Shown piece by piece: positions 1-9,339 of a stretch of DNA of 64,000 bases (position 1 is the stretch's first letter; each line of letters starts with the position of its first letter). This DNA comes from Nitrosomonas sp. PY1 (GTDB lineage: Bacteria; Pseudomonadota; Gammaproteobacteria; Burkholderiales; Nitrosomonadaceae). The translations under genes and the position numbers were made by a program. The stretch lies in the NCBI RefSeq assembly GCF_022836435.1, contig NZ_BQXC01000001.1:2554121-2618120 (forward strand). Direction: 5' to 3'. The notes under the pieces were generated by a model. The model ran no database searches, had not been told where the DNA came from, and saw only the letters and a list, made by a program, of their open reading frames with translations.

Positions 1-318
1 GTAGTGATTAGTGCTGCGGGCGATAGGCGTGATGAAGATATTCGCCATCAAACCCGTATTATTGGTGATGCTTTCGATAAGGTAGTACTGTATCAAGACC
101 AATGTCAACGTGGACGTGCCGATGGAGAAGTGATATCTCTATTACGCGAGGGATTGGGCAATGCTCGGCGTACGCAAAAAGTAAGCGAAATCGTCGGTGA
201 AGCCATCGCAATCGATACAGCACTTTCTAACCTAGAAGATGGTGAGCTCTGCCTCATCTTGGTTGATCAGGTCGAGCAATCTTTAGGACAAATTAATCAC
301 CGTATTGCTCTCGGCTAG
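1..318 (+). CDS. cphA: Cyanophycin synthetase, C-terminal fragment (cut by window edge)
   Basis: About 105 codons are open from the first base of the window to a TAG stop. The segment with AAGDRRDEDI followed by a GRADGEV stretch resembles the extreme C-terminus of CphA, the ATP-dependent Mur-ligase-type enzyme that builds the arginine/aspartate storage polymer cyanophycin. This end belongs to the second, Mur-ligase-like half, and the ATP-grasp half lies outside the window. A plain Mur ligase is the main alternative. A terminator-like hairpin follows directly. The next gene is on the opposite strand, so this is the last gene of its transcript. No start codon can be assigned. Confidence 0.75.
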   Translation, partial: VVISAAGDRRDEDIRHQTRIIGDAFDKVVLYQDQCQRGRADGEVISLLREGLGNARRTQKVSEIVGEAIAIDTALSNLEDGELCLILVDQVEQSLGQINHRIALG

Positions 319-339
319 AAGTTATAGGCTTCATATGAA

Positions 340-380
340 AACCGGAGAGGTCATCAAATCAACCCCTCCGGTTATTTTGG
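340..380 (+). terminator. Rho-independent terminator after cphA
   Basis: An inverted repeat pairs AACCGGAGAGG (340-350) with CCCCTCCGGTT (363-373), with one mismatch, and a short T-rich stretch follows. It lies 22 bases after the cphA stop codon. Confidence 0.6.
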
Positions 381-474
381 GAGAAATATTGCGATGTTAC
401 TCGCAATATTTGTAACGGCATTTCTATCGCTACATTCAGAAATTTTAGAATACGTAATACTCTTTATTTTAGCT

Positions 475-3400
475 TTATCGTACTTCACTCAAACATTTTT
501 TAATCCAACGATTGGTCAGTTTCTCTTGCACCGTGTTTTGACGTAAACGCGTCGCCAATCCAGAGAAATCAACTTGATCGAGCGGTTGATCCTGATTAAA
601 GCAAGAAAACACATAGGTAATTTTTCCAGTTATAGGGTCTTTATGCGGTTGCAAACACTGCGCACAAATTTCTTTCATCATGCACTGCATGGGTGAATTA
701 ATTGAACCGATCGCAAAGTGATCTGATTTAAGATATTGTTTCAACTGATCATGACGCGCAACACCCACTGCAGCCATCATCCGATCTGAACCAATTGCAA
801 TAATATGATCCGCCGCACTGAGCGCAACCGGTTGATCGCCTAGTTCGCCACTGCCATATGCCACCATCGCTTGCACAATATTTCCAACAAAGCTTTTATC
901 TTGAGAGCGAGTCGGTGAAAAACCTGGCGCTTCATCACAGCACCACACGACAATATCTGCAGCAGTTTCGATTTCTGCCACCTTGTAACGATCAACCAAT
1001 TTTTTGTAGCCCGCAAAATAAAGCACCTTCGAACCAGCCGCTCGTGCAGCGGCACCAATCGAGAACAATACAGCATTACCTAGCCCACCACCAACCAATA
1101 CTATAGTTTTTCCAGACGGAATCTCAGTTGGCGTTCCTGTAGGTCCCATTAATACGACCGGCTCACCCGGCTTTAAACGCATGCAAAGGTCTGAAGACCC
1201 CCCCATTTCTAATACAATTAGAGAAACTAAGCCATGTTCGACGTCCACCGATGCGCCTGTTAATGCAAGGCCTTCCATTGCCAGATGGGTGTCTTCAGTA
1301 CTGGATGCAAAAGCGGAATAATTCTGTAAGCGGTAAAATTGCCCAGGGAGAAAGTGCTCTGCCGCCATCGGTGCGTGAATGACGACTTCGACAATATTGG
1401 GCGCCAACCTTTCAACTTTATGAACCGTTGGACGCAACTGCTGGCTCAATCCTGCAAAGAATTGCTGCGCGGATTGTTGAGATGCAGGTTGAATACGTTC
1501 CAATACACGGCTTACCGTAGGATAGCCTTGCTTTGCACTGGACATTGCTTTAACCACATTCCCTGAATAAGATGGATGCAGGTCCCCAAAAAAACTAATA
1601 AAGCGTTCACCCTTGTCGTCTTTGTAACGACTCATCAATACCATGGGCGTATCTGGCTTGGGGTTCGCAGGTTGTGGATGAACAATATTCCCTTGTTCAT
1701 CGCAGGCCGAAAAATAACGACCATTGAGCTTATACAGTTCACTTTCCTCTCTCGCTAGTACAGTATTGGGTTGTGTTCCGGCTGCAACCAACAACGCTCG
1801 CGCAGGTAATTCAACATTACCAGAATCGTGCCATTGTCCGCTTTCATCGCGTCTTTGAATAGAAAAGTTAACGGAATTCATATGCCCCCATTGATCTACA
1901 TTGACTCGCTCGGGGGTTAATCCTTCAGCAAACCAGATACCTTCTTCTAACGCTTTTTCTACCTCCTCGTGATTCAAGGTATAGGAAGGGCTATCAATCA
2001 GACGTTTCCGATAAGCGATGGTCGCTCCTCCCCAAGATTGCAACATAGGGATAATACGCGGCGCACGCCCATGTTGCTGCGCAGCCTGACGTTCAGCGCG
2101 AATAGCTCGACCGTGAGCGATAAACTCATCTGCAATTAATTGTTCTTCTACATCCCATGTTTGTCGAACGGCATCCTCGCTTTGAAGGGCAGTCAATATT
2201 TCATAGCGCCTCAAAAATTTCTCAACCTGCACGGGGTAATAAGCTAACGCTTCTGTAGCCGTATCAATCGCCGTCAAACCACCTCCTATTACAATCACAG
2301 GCAAGCGCAATTGCATATTAGCAATAGAATCACTTTGTGCCGCGCCTGTTAATTGCAGCCCCATCAAAAAATCAGATGCCGCACGGACGCCTCGCGCCAA
2401 TCCATTCGGTAAGTCGAGAATAGTTGGACGCCCCGCTCCGCTTGCCAGTGCAACATGATCAAATCCCATCGCAAATGCATCATGAGTGCTTAGCGTTCCA
2501 CCGAAACGTATTCCACCAAATAAAGCGAATTCTTCACGACGCTCAAGCAGCAAACGAATCACTTTTAAGAAATTCTTGTTCCAACGAACAGTAATACCAT
2601 ACTCCGCCACGCCACCAAAACCACCCGGGGTACGCTGATCGAGATCTTCTTCCAGGATACTGATGTGTTGAATAGCTTTAAACGGAACATGCTTGCCTTT
2701 CTGATTGACGCCGGATATAAACTCCGGTAACGGTTCGATTTTAAGCCCATCAATCCCAACCACGGTATGGCCATCGTTCATCAGATGGTGTGACAACGTG
2801 TATCCAGCCGGCCCCATTCCCACCACTAAGACCTTGCGACCTGAAGCTGCTTTCGGAACTGGGCGACGTAGATTTAACGGATTCCATCGTGTGAGCAAAC
2901 TGTAAATCTCGAACCCCCATGGTAGTTCCAATACATCTTTTAACGTTCGCGTTTCTGCTTGCGGGATATCAACCGGATCCTGCTTTTGATAGATACAGGA
3001 TTTCATACAATCATTACAAATACGATGTCCCGTCCCGGCGCACATTGGATTATCAACAACGATCATCGCCAAACTACCGATTGCAACACCCTGCGCTTTC
3101 AGTTTATGAAATTCAGAAATTCGCTCTTCCAATGGGCACCCAGTTAACAGAGCACCCAGTTCGCTTTTTTTAAATTCTCGCGGTTCATCGGGTAATTTGG
3201 TTTTTTGTATAAACCCTTTTGAACAAGAATCTTTACCTTGTTCATGACACCAAATGCAATAATTGGCCTCATCTAACGCGCCTATCAAGTCGGTACCTTT
3301 ATCGCTTAAGGCAAACCCATTACGCTCACGATGATGACTCAGTCCGTGCACAGGATAACCTGCTGTTTCATCTGTCTCTAGTGACAATAACTTCTGGTAA

Positions 3401-4002
3401 TTCAACTTTGCTGGGGATGAAAACAAAATACCTTGGCGAGTATGTCGCTGCCCTTCAGGAGTTCTCAAAGCCCATGCGGCATAATGCAGCGCTTTGTCCA
3501 AACGCGACTCATTGTTAGCCTCTGCTTCCATCCACTCGGCAACTTTACTGGCAAAGATTAATTCCGAGAATACTCCACCAAATTCCTGTGTAAGTTCTTT
3601 TTCCAAGGCCAGACCATCAATCGCTGCCAATTCATTATCACTGATTTTTGATTTGGCACGTCGTTGCACAAATTGCCTTTTGCAGAAATACAGTGGCGCC
3701 AGTGCATGATGCTGGGTGGCTAGTTGCTGTACTTCACTTGTAATACCAAATAGACGTGCAATAAAGTCTTCTAGCCACGGAGCAACATCGATCAATAGCG
3801 CTGATTCATCTTTTGGTAGTAGATTCTCCGGATATGCTCGCGCAGACTCCATTCTTTGCAACAATGCATCATCACTGCTGCTTAAAAAATCGATAAAAAG
3901 CCGATCCAGCTTAATGAGTCCATCACGTCGATAAAGATCAGCAATGGCAAAGCCAAAATTTAGATTCAATGAGTCCGTCGTATTTCCTTTTTGAGTATCC
4001 AT
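475..4002 (-). CDS. Large multidomain FAD/Fe-S pyridine-nucleotide oxidoreductase (GltD-like plus PyrK/FNR-like)
   Basis: A 1175-residue protein. Residues about 1-250 match no domain I recognise. A cysteine-rich stretch follows (CIWC, then CNDCMKSC, about 255-345), as in the Fe-S region before GltD-type flavoproteins. Next is a GltD-like part with a first dinucleotide site GMGPAG (about 394) and a second GGGLTAID (about 569). The C-terminal third resembles ferredoxin-NADP reductase/PyrK, with GQFYRLQNYS for FAD (about 886), VGGGLGNAVLF for NAD(P) (about 967) and a C-x5-C-x2-C-x17-C cluster (about 1104-1130). It should be a cytoplasmic electron-transfer enzyme, possibly moving electrons between NAD(P)H and ferredoxin, but the substrate cannot be read from sequence. 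It stands alone, with the next minus-strand gene ending 93 bases upstream of its start. Confidence 0.8.
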   Translation of the reverse strand: MDTQKGNTTDSLNLNFGFAIADLYRRDGLIKLDRLFIDFLSSSDDALLQRMESARAYPENLLPKDESALLIDVAPWLEDFIARLFGITSEVQQLATQHHALAPLYFCKRQFVQRRAKSKISDNELAAIDGLALEKELTQEFGGVFSELIFASKVAEWMEAEANNESRLDKALHYAAWALRTPEGQRHTRQGILFSSPAKLNYQKLLSLETDETAGYPVHGLSHHRERNGFALSDKGTDLIGALDEANYCIWCHEQGKDSCSKGFIQKTKLPDEPREFKKSELGALLTGCPLEERISEFHKLKAQGVAIGSLAMIVVDNPMCAGTGHRICNDCMKSCIYQKQDPVDIPQAETRTLKDVLELPWGFEIYSLLTRWNPLNLRRPVPKAASGRKVLVVGMGPAGYTLSHHLMNDGHTVVGIDGLKIEPLPEFISGVNQKGKHVPFKAIQHISILEEDLDQRTPGGFGGVAEYGITVRWNKNFLKVIRLLLERREEFALFGGIRFGGTLSTHDAFAMGFDHVALASGAGRPTILDLPNGLARGVRAASDFLMGLQLTGAAQSDSIANMQLRLPVIVIGGGLTAIDTATEALAYYPVQVEKFLRRYEILTALQSEDAVRQTWDVEEQLIADEFIAHGRAIRAERQAAQQHGRAPRIIPMLQSWGGATIAYRKRLIDSPSYTLNHEEVEKALEEGIWFAEGLTPERVNVDQWGHMNSVNFSIQRRDESGQWHDSGNVELPARALLVAAGTQPNTVLAREESELYKLNGRYFSACDEQGNIVHPQPANPKPDTPMVLMSRYKDDKGERFISFFGDLHPSYSGNVVKAMSSAKQGYPTVSRVLERIQPASQQSAQQFFAGLSQQLRPTVHKVERLAPNIVEVVIHAPMAAEHFLPGQFYRLQNYSAFASSTEDTHLAMEGLALTGASVDVEHGLVSLIVLEMGGSSDLCMRLKPGEPVVLMGPTGTPTEIPSGKTIVLVGGGLGNAVLFSIGAAARAAGSKVLYFAGYKKLVDRYKVAEIETAADIVVWCCDEAPGFSPTRSQDKSFVGNIVQAMVAYGSGELGDQPVALSAADHIIAIGSDRMMAAVGVARHDQLKQYLKSDHFAIGSINSPMQCMMKEICAQCLQPHKDPITGKITYVFSCFNQDQPLDQVDFSGLATRLRQNTVQEKLTNRWIKKCLSEVR

Positions 4003-4095
4003 TGTTATATTTAAGTTTGTTATATACAGTGACCAGTCTATTTATTTTTATTAAGCTTAAGAAGCCGCTCGGTAACTACTTTGACAATGCGTGGA

Positions 4096-5292
4096 TCATT
4101 GATAATCCGATAGCCATTGGATAAACTCATCTGGCAACATCGGTTTGGCAACAAAATAACCTTGAATTTCATCACACGCAAGCTCAGCAACCAACTCGTA
4201 ATCCGCTTGCGTCTCAACACCTTCGACCACAACATTCAAACCAAAAGCTTTACCTAATTTTATGCTGGATTCCAGAATAACGCGCGTGGCAAAATCTTCA
4301 GATGCGTTATGAACAAAGATTCGATCGATTTTAAGTTCCGTAAAAGGCATATATTTAAGCGTCTCCATCGATGCGTAACCAGTACCAAAATCGTCAATGG
4401 ATAAACCAAAGCCTTTCAGCCTGAAGCGTGTCAAAATATCGAGCGTTTGCGCAAATCCTTTTCCTAAATTTCCTTCGGTAATTTCTAAAATGACTCGGTC
4501 AGTTGGCACATTGGAATTCCAAACAATTTCTTGATAGATCTCAGGCAGATTAAACCGATCCAGGTTTTCCATCGAGATATTAACCGAGATTTTCAGATCG
4601 ATCCCTTGCTGTAGCCATACCTCCAATTGTCGAACCGATTTTCTTAAAATATTGCGAGTAAAATCGTTGATAAGATCATTGTCTTGCTCAATAACAGAAA
4701 TAAAATTATCAGGAGAAATATAACCATATTTTGCATGACGCCAACGCGCCAAACATTCAACACTTGTCACTTTACGGGTCAGTGCAGAAACTTTAGGCTG
4801 AAAAAACACACTTATTTGGTTGTTCCGCAAAGCTTGTTTAATTTCTTCTACATCAAAGATTCTAATTTGGGTCGAATAATCCGATGCTTTATAGATGGGC
4901 AGTGGTAACTTCTCAAGCACAGCCGCTAATGAATCCAACGTGACCGGTTTCGCCAATGTACCCATAATATTTAATCCATGTGCAATTGCCAAACGCTCAG
5001 CTGCCTTAAGTAAATCAGTCTCGACCCCAGAAAATAATACGATTTTTCCACTATATTTCTGATTTGCAATATTCCGCAAGAACTCAATGCCATCCATACC
5101 TGGCATTTCAATATCACATATTAACAAATCAATCGGTTCTGTTTGATTTGACAAAACCCACAAGCCAGCTTTGCCATCTTCAGCCAGAAATACTTCATCG
5201 ATAGCAAGCTCCCTGAGCATCTGACTAACAAATTCAAGCATAAACTTGTCATCGTCAAGGATTAGTACACGTATATTTTTCTTATTATCCAT
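4096..5292 (-). CDS. Response regulator with EAL (c-di-GMP phosphodiesterase) output domain
   Basis: A 398-residue cytoplasmic protein with two domains. The receiver domain (about 8-125) has the acidic LDDD cluster and the probable phospho-acceptor Asp60 in LICDIEMPG. The EAL domain (about 150-395) keeps the metal and catalytic signature: ECLARW in the E-x-L-x-R position, NISMENL, EITEGN, DDFGTGY and VVEGVE. It therefore looks catalytically competent for hydrolysing cyclic-di-GMP to pGpG under control of a phosphorelay. No partner histidine kinase is adjacent, so its input is unknown. The ATG start has no strong ribosome-binding site. Confidence 0.88.
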   Translation of the reverse strand: MDNKKNIRVLILDDDKFMLEFVSQMLRELAIDEVFLAEDGKAGLWVLSNQTEPIDLLICDIEMPGMDGIEFLRNIANQKYSGKIVLFSGVETDLLKAAERLAIAHGLNIMGTLAKPVTLDSLAAVLEKLPLPIYKASDYSTQIRIFDVEEIKQALRNNQISVFFQPKVSALTRKVTSVECLARWRHAKYGYISPDNFISVIEQDNDLINDFTRNILRKSVRQLEVWLQQGIDLKISVNISMENLDRFNLPEIYQEIVWNSNVPTDRVILEITEGNLGKGFAQTLDILTRFRLKGFGLSIDDFGTGYASMETLKYMPFTELKIDRIFVHNASEDFATRVILESSIKLGKAFGLNVVVEGVETQADYELVAELACDEIQGYFVAKPMLPDEFIQWLSDYQ

Positions 5293-5536
5293 GCGGAAAA
5301 ATAGTGCAATCCCGCTTAATCATCGCAACGAATGTAAATACTTTCATCATTTCAAAACTATGCCTATCACTACACGCAAAAGAACTAGTTTTGCAAAAAA
5401 TTCTATCTATTACCAATAATGTTTCACAATGCTAATTCGTATTACCGGCAAAGTTACAATGGCCATCTCCTCCATCGCAAACTATTAGAGCGAGCATTTT
5501 TATTGCATCCAAAACATCCATAGCAGAATTTGATAT

Positions 5537-6070
5537 TCATTTAATTCTCACAGATGTAGGATTTCTACTGCGATGCACCCTGCGAAATAGTGGCAACTTT
5601 TGGTCAACAGATTTTTGATAAAACTCTGAGAAATCGCTCAGCCCCTTTATGGCATCCTCAATTTTACGATCTGGGCGCGGTTCAAAAGCATCGAACCCGA
5701 CGCGTTGCATATAAAGTAATTGATCGCGCAGTACGTCGCCTATTGCACGCAACTCCCCAGTATATCCAAGCCGTGCACGTAAATTATAAGCAATGGAGTA
5801 ACTGCGTCCATCAGAGAACTTCGGAAAATCTACTGCAATCACAGAAAATTTATCGACATCGTCTTTCAACAACTCTGGACGTTCATCACTGGCCAACCAA
5901 ACACCCAGTTCAGAGCGTTTTAGCAAAGTTTCTCGTTGCTGTAACCAAACTTGCAACGGAACAATGATTTTTCCATCAGGTACGAATACGCTTTCAGGTG
6001 ATTGCTGTTCGCCAAGTCGGAATACAATCCAGTTATCCTCGACAATGATTTTATTTTTTATTATTTTCAT
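5537..6070 (-). CDS. DUF934 family protein, sulfite-reduction accessory
   Basis: A 177-residue protein of the DUF934 family, which in proteobacteria is usually found beside cysI and annotated as probably involved in sulfite reduction. Typical features are the DFPKFSDGRSYS motif followed by LRARLGYTGELRAIGDVL near residues 85-120. It begins two bases after the cysI stop codon, so the two are almost certainly co-transcribed. Its biochemical role is not established. The sequence shows no signal peptide and no cofactor-binding cysteine motif, which points to a structural or electron-transfer helper in the cytoplasm. Confidence 0.85.
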   Translation of the reverse strand: MKIIKNKIIVEDNWIVFRLGEQQSPESVFVPDGKIIVPLQVWLQQRETLLKRSELGVWLASDERPELLKDDVDKFSVIAVDFPKFSDGRSYSIAYNLRARLGYTGELRAIGDVLRDQLLYMQRVGFDAFEPRPDRKIEDAIKGLSDFSEFYQKSVDQKLPLFRRVHRSRNPTSVRIK

Positions 6071-6072
6071 TA

Positions 6073-7812
6073 TTAGAATCTTGGAGAATAATAAGGAACG
6101 TTATACTGCGCTGGCACTACCGCATGTTTGTTATCAACAGCTTCCTCTTCAATCAGTTCAGTCGCATAGACATAATCTTTAAAGGGTGCAAGGCCGATTC
6201 GGCGCACCGTATCAATAAATCGCTCAGCCTCGATTCGATCACGCAAATAAACTTGCAACAATCGATCAATCACTTCCGGTACTTGGTTAAATGAAAAAGA
6301 GGGACCAATAATCTTACCCAACGAGCTCTCATTACCTTCTGCTCCGCCAATGGATACTTGATACCATTCTTCATGGTCTTTCTTTTCCACCCCCGTAATG
6401 CCGATATTCCCAATATGATGCTGCCCGCAAGCATTCATGCAACCCGAAATATTCAAACTGATATCGCCAATGTCGTGCTGAAAATCAATATTTTCAAAAC
6501 GCTCCGCGATTGCTTTAGCCAATGGAATAGAGCGTGCATTAGCCAACGTACAAAACTCCGCTCCGGGGCAACTGATAATATCCGTCAACAATCCATAATT
6601 CGGCTCCGTCAGTTCGTATGCCGTTGCTTCTTGCCACAAACCAATCAAATCTTTTTTGCGAACATCGGCCAGAATCACATTTTGCTTGTGCGTGATACGC
6701 AATTCCCCAAAGCTATACCGATCCGCTAGCTCCGCCATTACTTCCATTTGCTCCGCAGTCGCATCTCCAGGAACATTTCCGACTTTCTTCATTGATAACA
6801 CAACAATGGCATAACCCGGTTGTCGATGCGGCAACACATTTCGCAACATCCAGTTTGAGAAAGAACGGCTGTCGGCTTTAAATTCACTCAACCTGGAATC
6901 ATCGTTAGAAAGCGTTTCATAAGCCGGACCGACAAAGAAAGAGCGTACTCTCTCAATTTCTTCAGTCGTTAAGGTGCCGGGGCCATCTTTAAGATATTTC
7001 CAATCTTCCTCTACTTGGCGTTTAAATTCATCAATACCGAGTGCTTTGACTAATATCTTGATACGCGCTTTATATTTGTTGTCACGTCGCCCATACTGGT
7101 TATACACGCGCAAAATAGATTCGACATAAGTAAGAATATGTTGCCACGGTATAAAATTATTAATCTCGACACCGATAATGGGTGTACGGCCCAATCCTCC
7201 ACCGACCAACACGCGGAATCCAATTTCACCTTGTGTATTTTTAACAATCGATAATCCGATATCATGCGCATAAATCGCAGCGCGATCCTCTTTCGCACCA
7301 CTGATAGCAATTTTGAATTTGCGCGGCAAATAGGCAAACTCAGGATGAAACGTGCTCCACTGACGTAAGACTTCGGCGTAAGGTCGCACATCCACCACCT
7401 CATCTTGCGCAACTCCTGCAAACTCATCCAAAGTAATGTTACGTACGCAATTACCAGACGTTTGAATCGCATGCATTTCAACCGATGCAAGGTCCGCTAG
7501 AATGCTAGGTACATCCTGCAATTTGAGCCAATTAAATTGGATATTCTGACGCGTAGTAAAATGTCCATAACCTCGATCATATCGGCGAGCAATGTGCGCG
7601 AACATGCGCATTTGCTCCGAAGAAATCAAACCGTACGGAACTGCAATGCGCAACATATAGCCATGTATTTGCATGTACAAACCATTTTGCAGCCTCAAAG
7701 GCATAAATTCTTCTTCTTTCAGTTCTCCCGAAAGACGACGTTTCACTTGATCGCTAAATTGCGCAACTCGCTCTCGTACGATTTGATAGTCATATTGATC
7801 GTAACGGTACAT
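6073..7812 (-). CDS. cysI: Assimilatory sulfite reductase haemoprotein (beta) subunit
   Basis: A 579-residue nitrite/sulfite reductase family protein that should reduce sulfite to sulfide using sirohaem and a coupled [4Fe-4S] cluster. The cluster ligands are visible as C-x5-C in CPGAEFC and C-x3-C in SGCMNACGQHH. The N-terminal half carries the ferredoxin-like half-domain with GHFTTRQNIQFNW. Assignment as sulfite rather than nitrite reductase rests on the DUF934 gene directly downstream and the CysB-type regulator upstream. The ATG is preceded by AAAGGAGT at good spacing. No cysJ flavoprotein or cysH lies nearby, so the electron donor is not evident here. Confidence 0.88.
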   Translation of the reverse strand: MYRYDQYDYQIVRERVAQFSDQVKRRLSGELKEEEFMPLRLQNGLYMQIHGYMLRIAVPYGLISSEQMRMFAHIARRYDRGYGHFTTRQNIQFNWLKLQDVPSILADLASVEMHAIQTSGNCVRNITLDEFAGVAQDEVVDVRPYAEVLRQWSTFHPEFAYLPRKFKIAISGAKEDRAAIYAHDIGLSIVKNTQGEIGFRVLVGGGLGRTPIIGVEINNFIPWQHILTYVESILRVYNQYGRRDNKYKARIKILVKALGIDEFKRQVEEDWKYLKDGPGTLTTEEIERVRSFFVGPAYETLSNDDSRLSEFKADSRSFSNWMLRNVLPHRQPGYAIVVLSMKKVGNVPGDATAEQMEVMAELADRYSFGELRITHKQNVILADVRKKDLIGLWQEATAYELTEPNYGLLTDIISCPGAEFCTLANARSIPLAKAIAERFENIDFQHDIGDISLNISGCMNACGQHHIGNIGITGVEKKDHEEWYQVSIGGAEGNESSLGKIIGPSFSFNQVPEVIDRLLQVYLRDRIEAERFIDTVRRIGLAPFKDYVYATELIEEEAVDNKHAVVPAQYNVPYYSPRF

Positions 7813-7837
7813 TTTTTACTCCTTTTTCCTTTGGCTG

Positions 7838-8065
7838 CTATGAACCTGAGGTATAGCGTTTAGATACCGGTAGCAGTAATGCCGCATCCAATGGGAACTT
7901 GGCACCATAATTCAAAATATGATCGACATCAGCATCCTCGTCATGCCGTAAAGCCATGCCAATATAGGCATACTCACCTTTTTCTCCTACCACAATTCCG
8001 ATTCGTCCACCGCAACCATTAAACCATGTCACTTGCTTTGGTTTGTTTTCAATATTCGTGCTCAT
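7838..8065 (-). CDS. Small conserved-looking protein at head of the cysI operon, function unknown
   Basis: A 75-residue acidic protein with no signal peptide or membrane segment. It carries two notable patches, WFNGCGGRIGIV with one cysteine between glycines, and MALRHDEDADVD. It starts at an ATG preceded by AAGGATG and ends 25 bases before cysI, so it is likely the first gene of the cysI-DUF934 operon. I do not recognise the family. Its position suggests a role in sulfite reduction or its control, but that is only inference from context. Confidence 0.6.
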   Translation of the reverse strand: MSTNIENKPKQVTWFNGCGGRIGIVVGEKGEYAYIGMALRHDEDADVDHILNYGAKFPLDAALLLPVSKRYTSGS

Positions 8066-8403
8066 CCATCATCCTTGTTTCATTATGGAAAAGAATCTCA
8101 TTCCTACCTGCTTCGATATTCAATTATTTTATTGCCTGACACTCGCCCGCAGATGTTAAGAGACTCCTCCATCACAACGCAACCAAGCGCAACAGTCGGG
8201 TATTTTACCAAAAAACAACCCTGATATTCGACTTGTTCAATCAACTGTCAACCATACTCGAGATAAAAACAAGAAACATTCCGCGCTACACCAACTATCG
8301 GCCATGATGGGATGATCGGCATCATAACAACAGAATTGTATAATTCAAAATAATATTGTGTTAGATTTATATAACTATTACTTATGAAGATCACGGAGAA
8401 AAT
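8066..8403. promoter_or_regulatory. Divergent control region between the cysI operon and the CysB-type regulator
   Basis: This 338-base region separates two divergent transcription units and must hold both promoters. It is AT-rich near the regulator gene. A 12-base/11-base direct repeat, ATCGGCCATGAT (8297-8308) and ATCGGCATCAT (8315-8325), is spaced 18 bases start to start and could be an operator. No convincing sigma-70 boxes were assigned, and no ORF in it looks real. Confidence 0.4.
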
Positions 8404-9339
8404 GTGAAGCTACAGCAATTACGGTACTTATGTGAGACCATCAATCAAAACATGAATCTATCTAAAGCCGCAATAAAGCTCCACACATCCCAGCCCGCTA
8501 TCAGCAAGCAAATTCAACTGCTCGAACAAGAGCTCGGCGTCGATATCTTCCTACGTAACGGTAAGCGCTTTATTCAAATCACCCCGGCTGGGCAGTTGAT
8601 TGTAAAAACCGCCAAAGAAATGCTACATGAAGCAGAAAATTTAAAAAGAATCGCTCAAGAGTACAATAATGAAACCGGTGGAACACTCACGATTGCAACG
8701 ACTCATACGCAAGCACGCTATACTTTACCGGTAGTAATTAAGCGCTTTATCACACGCCACCCAAAAATTAAATTGACTCTACGGCAAGGTAATCCAACGC
8801 AAGTTTCTACCATGGTTATTTCTGGAGAAGCCGACATTGTAATTGCAACTGAAGCAATCGAGCATTTTCACGAGCTTGTGATGCTCCCTTGCTACGACTG
8901 GAATCGCTGCATTGTAGTGCCTCCTAAGCATGCGCTCTTGAAAAGCAAAAAAGTCACTCTAGAAGCCCTGAATCAGCATCCTATCATTACCTATGATTCA
9001 GCTTTTACCGGGCGCTCAAAAATTAACCAGGCTTTTGAAACAAAAGGCATGGAACCGAATATAGTGCTCACTGCAATTGACTCGGATATCATTAAAACCT
9101 ACGTGGAACTGGGATTAGGCGTTGGTATACTCGCCAATATGGCATTTGACAAAAAGCGTGATAACAACCTGAGATCGATTGATGCCAGCCATTTATTTGA
9201 ATCCAGCACAACACGTATTGGCATCAATCGTAACAGCTATATCCGAAGCTACATCTTTGACTTTATAGAAATGTTTTCGCCACACTTAACAAAAGCGACC
9301 GTAATGGCTAAATTACAAAACAGAAATCCGGTTCCCTGA
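8404..9339 (+). CDS. cysB: LysR-family transcriptional regulator, CysB/Cbl type
   Basis: A 311-residue regulator. The N-terminal winged helix-turn-helix (about 1-60) includes SKAAIKLHTSQPAISKQI. The effector domain contains TTHTQARYTLP, the segment that in CysB proteins lines the sulfate/N-acetylserine pocket. It should sense sulfur status and control cysteine-biosynthesis genes, including the divergent cysI operon. The start is GTG, since the ATG two bases earlier is out of frame, and CGGAG lies just upstream. Cbl or another CysB paralogue is possible because only this copy is visible. Confidence 0.85.
   Translation: MKLQQLRYLCETINQNMNLSKAAIKLHTSQPAISKQIQLLEQELGVDIFLRNGKRFIQITPAGQLIVKTAKEMLHEAENLKRIAQEYNNETGGTLTIATTHTQARYTLPVVIKRFITRHPKIKLTLRQGNPTQVSTMVISGEADIVIATEAIEHFHELVMLPCYDWNRCIVVPPKHALLKSKKVTLEALNQHPIITYDSAFTGRSKINQAFETKGMEPNIVLTAIDSDIIKTYVELGLGVGILANMAFDKKRDNNLRSIDASHLFESSTTRIGINRNSYIRSYIFDFIEMFSPHLTKATVMAKLQNRNPVP

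Noticed and set aside
7050..7490. 146-codon frame inside cysI in another frame
   Set aside because: It lies wholly within a clearly conserved gene and shows no family features.
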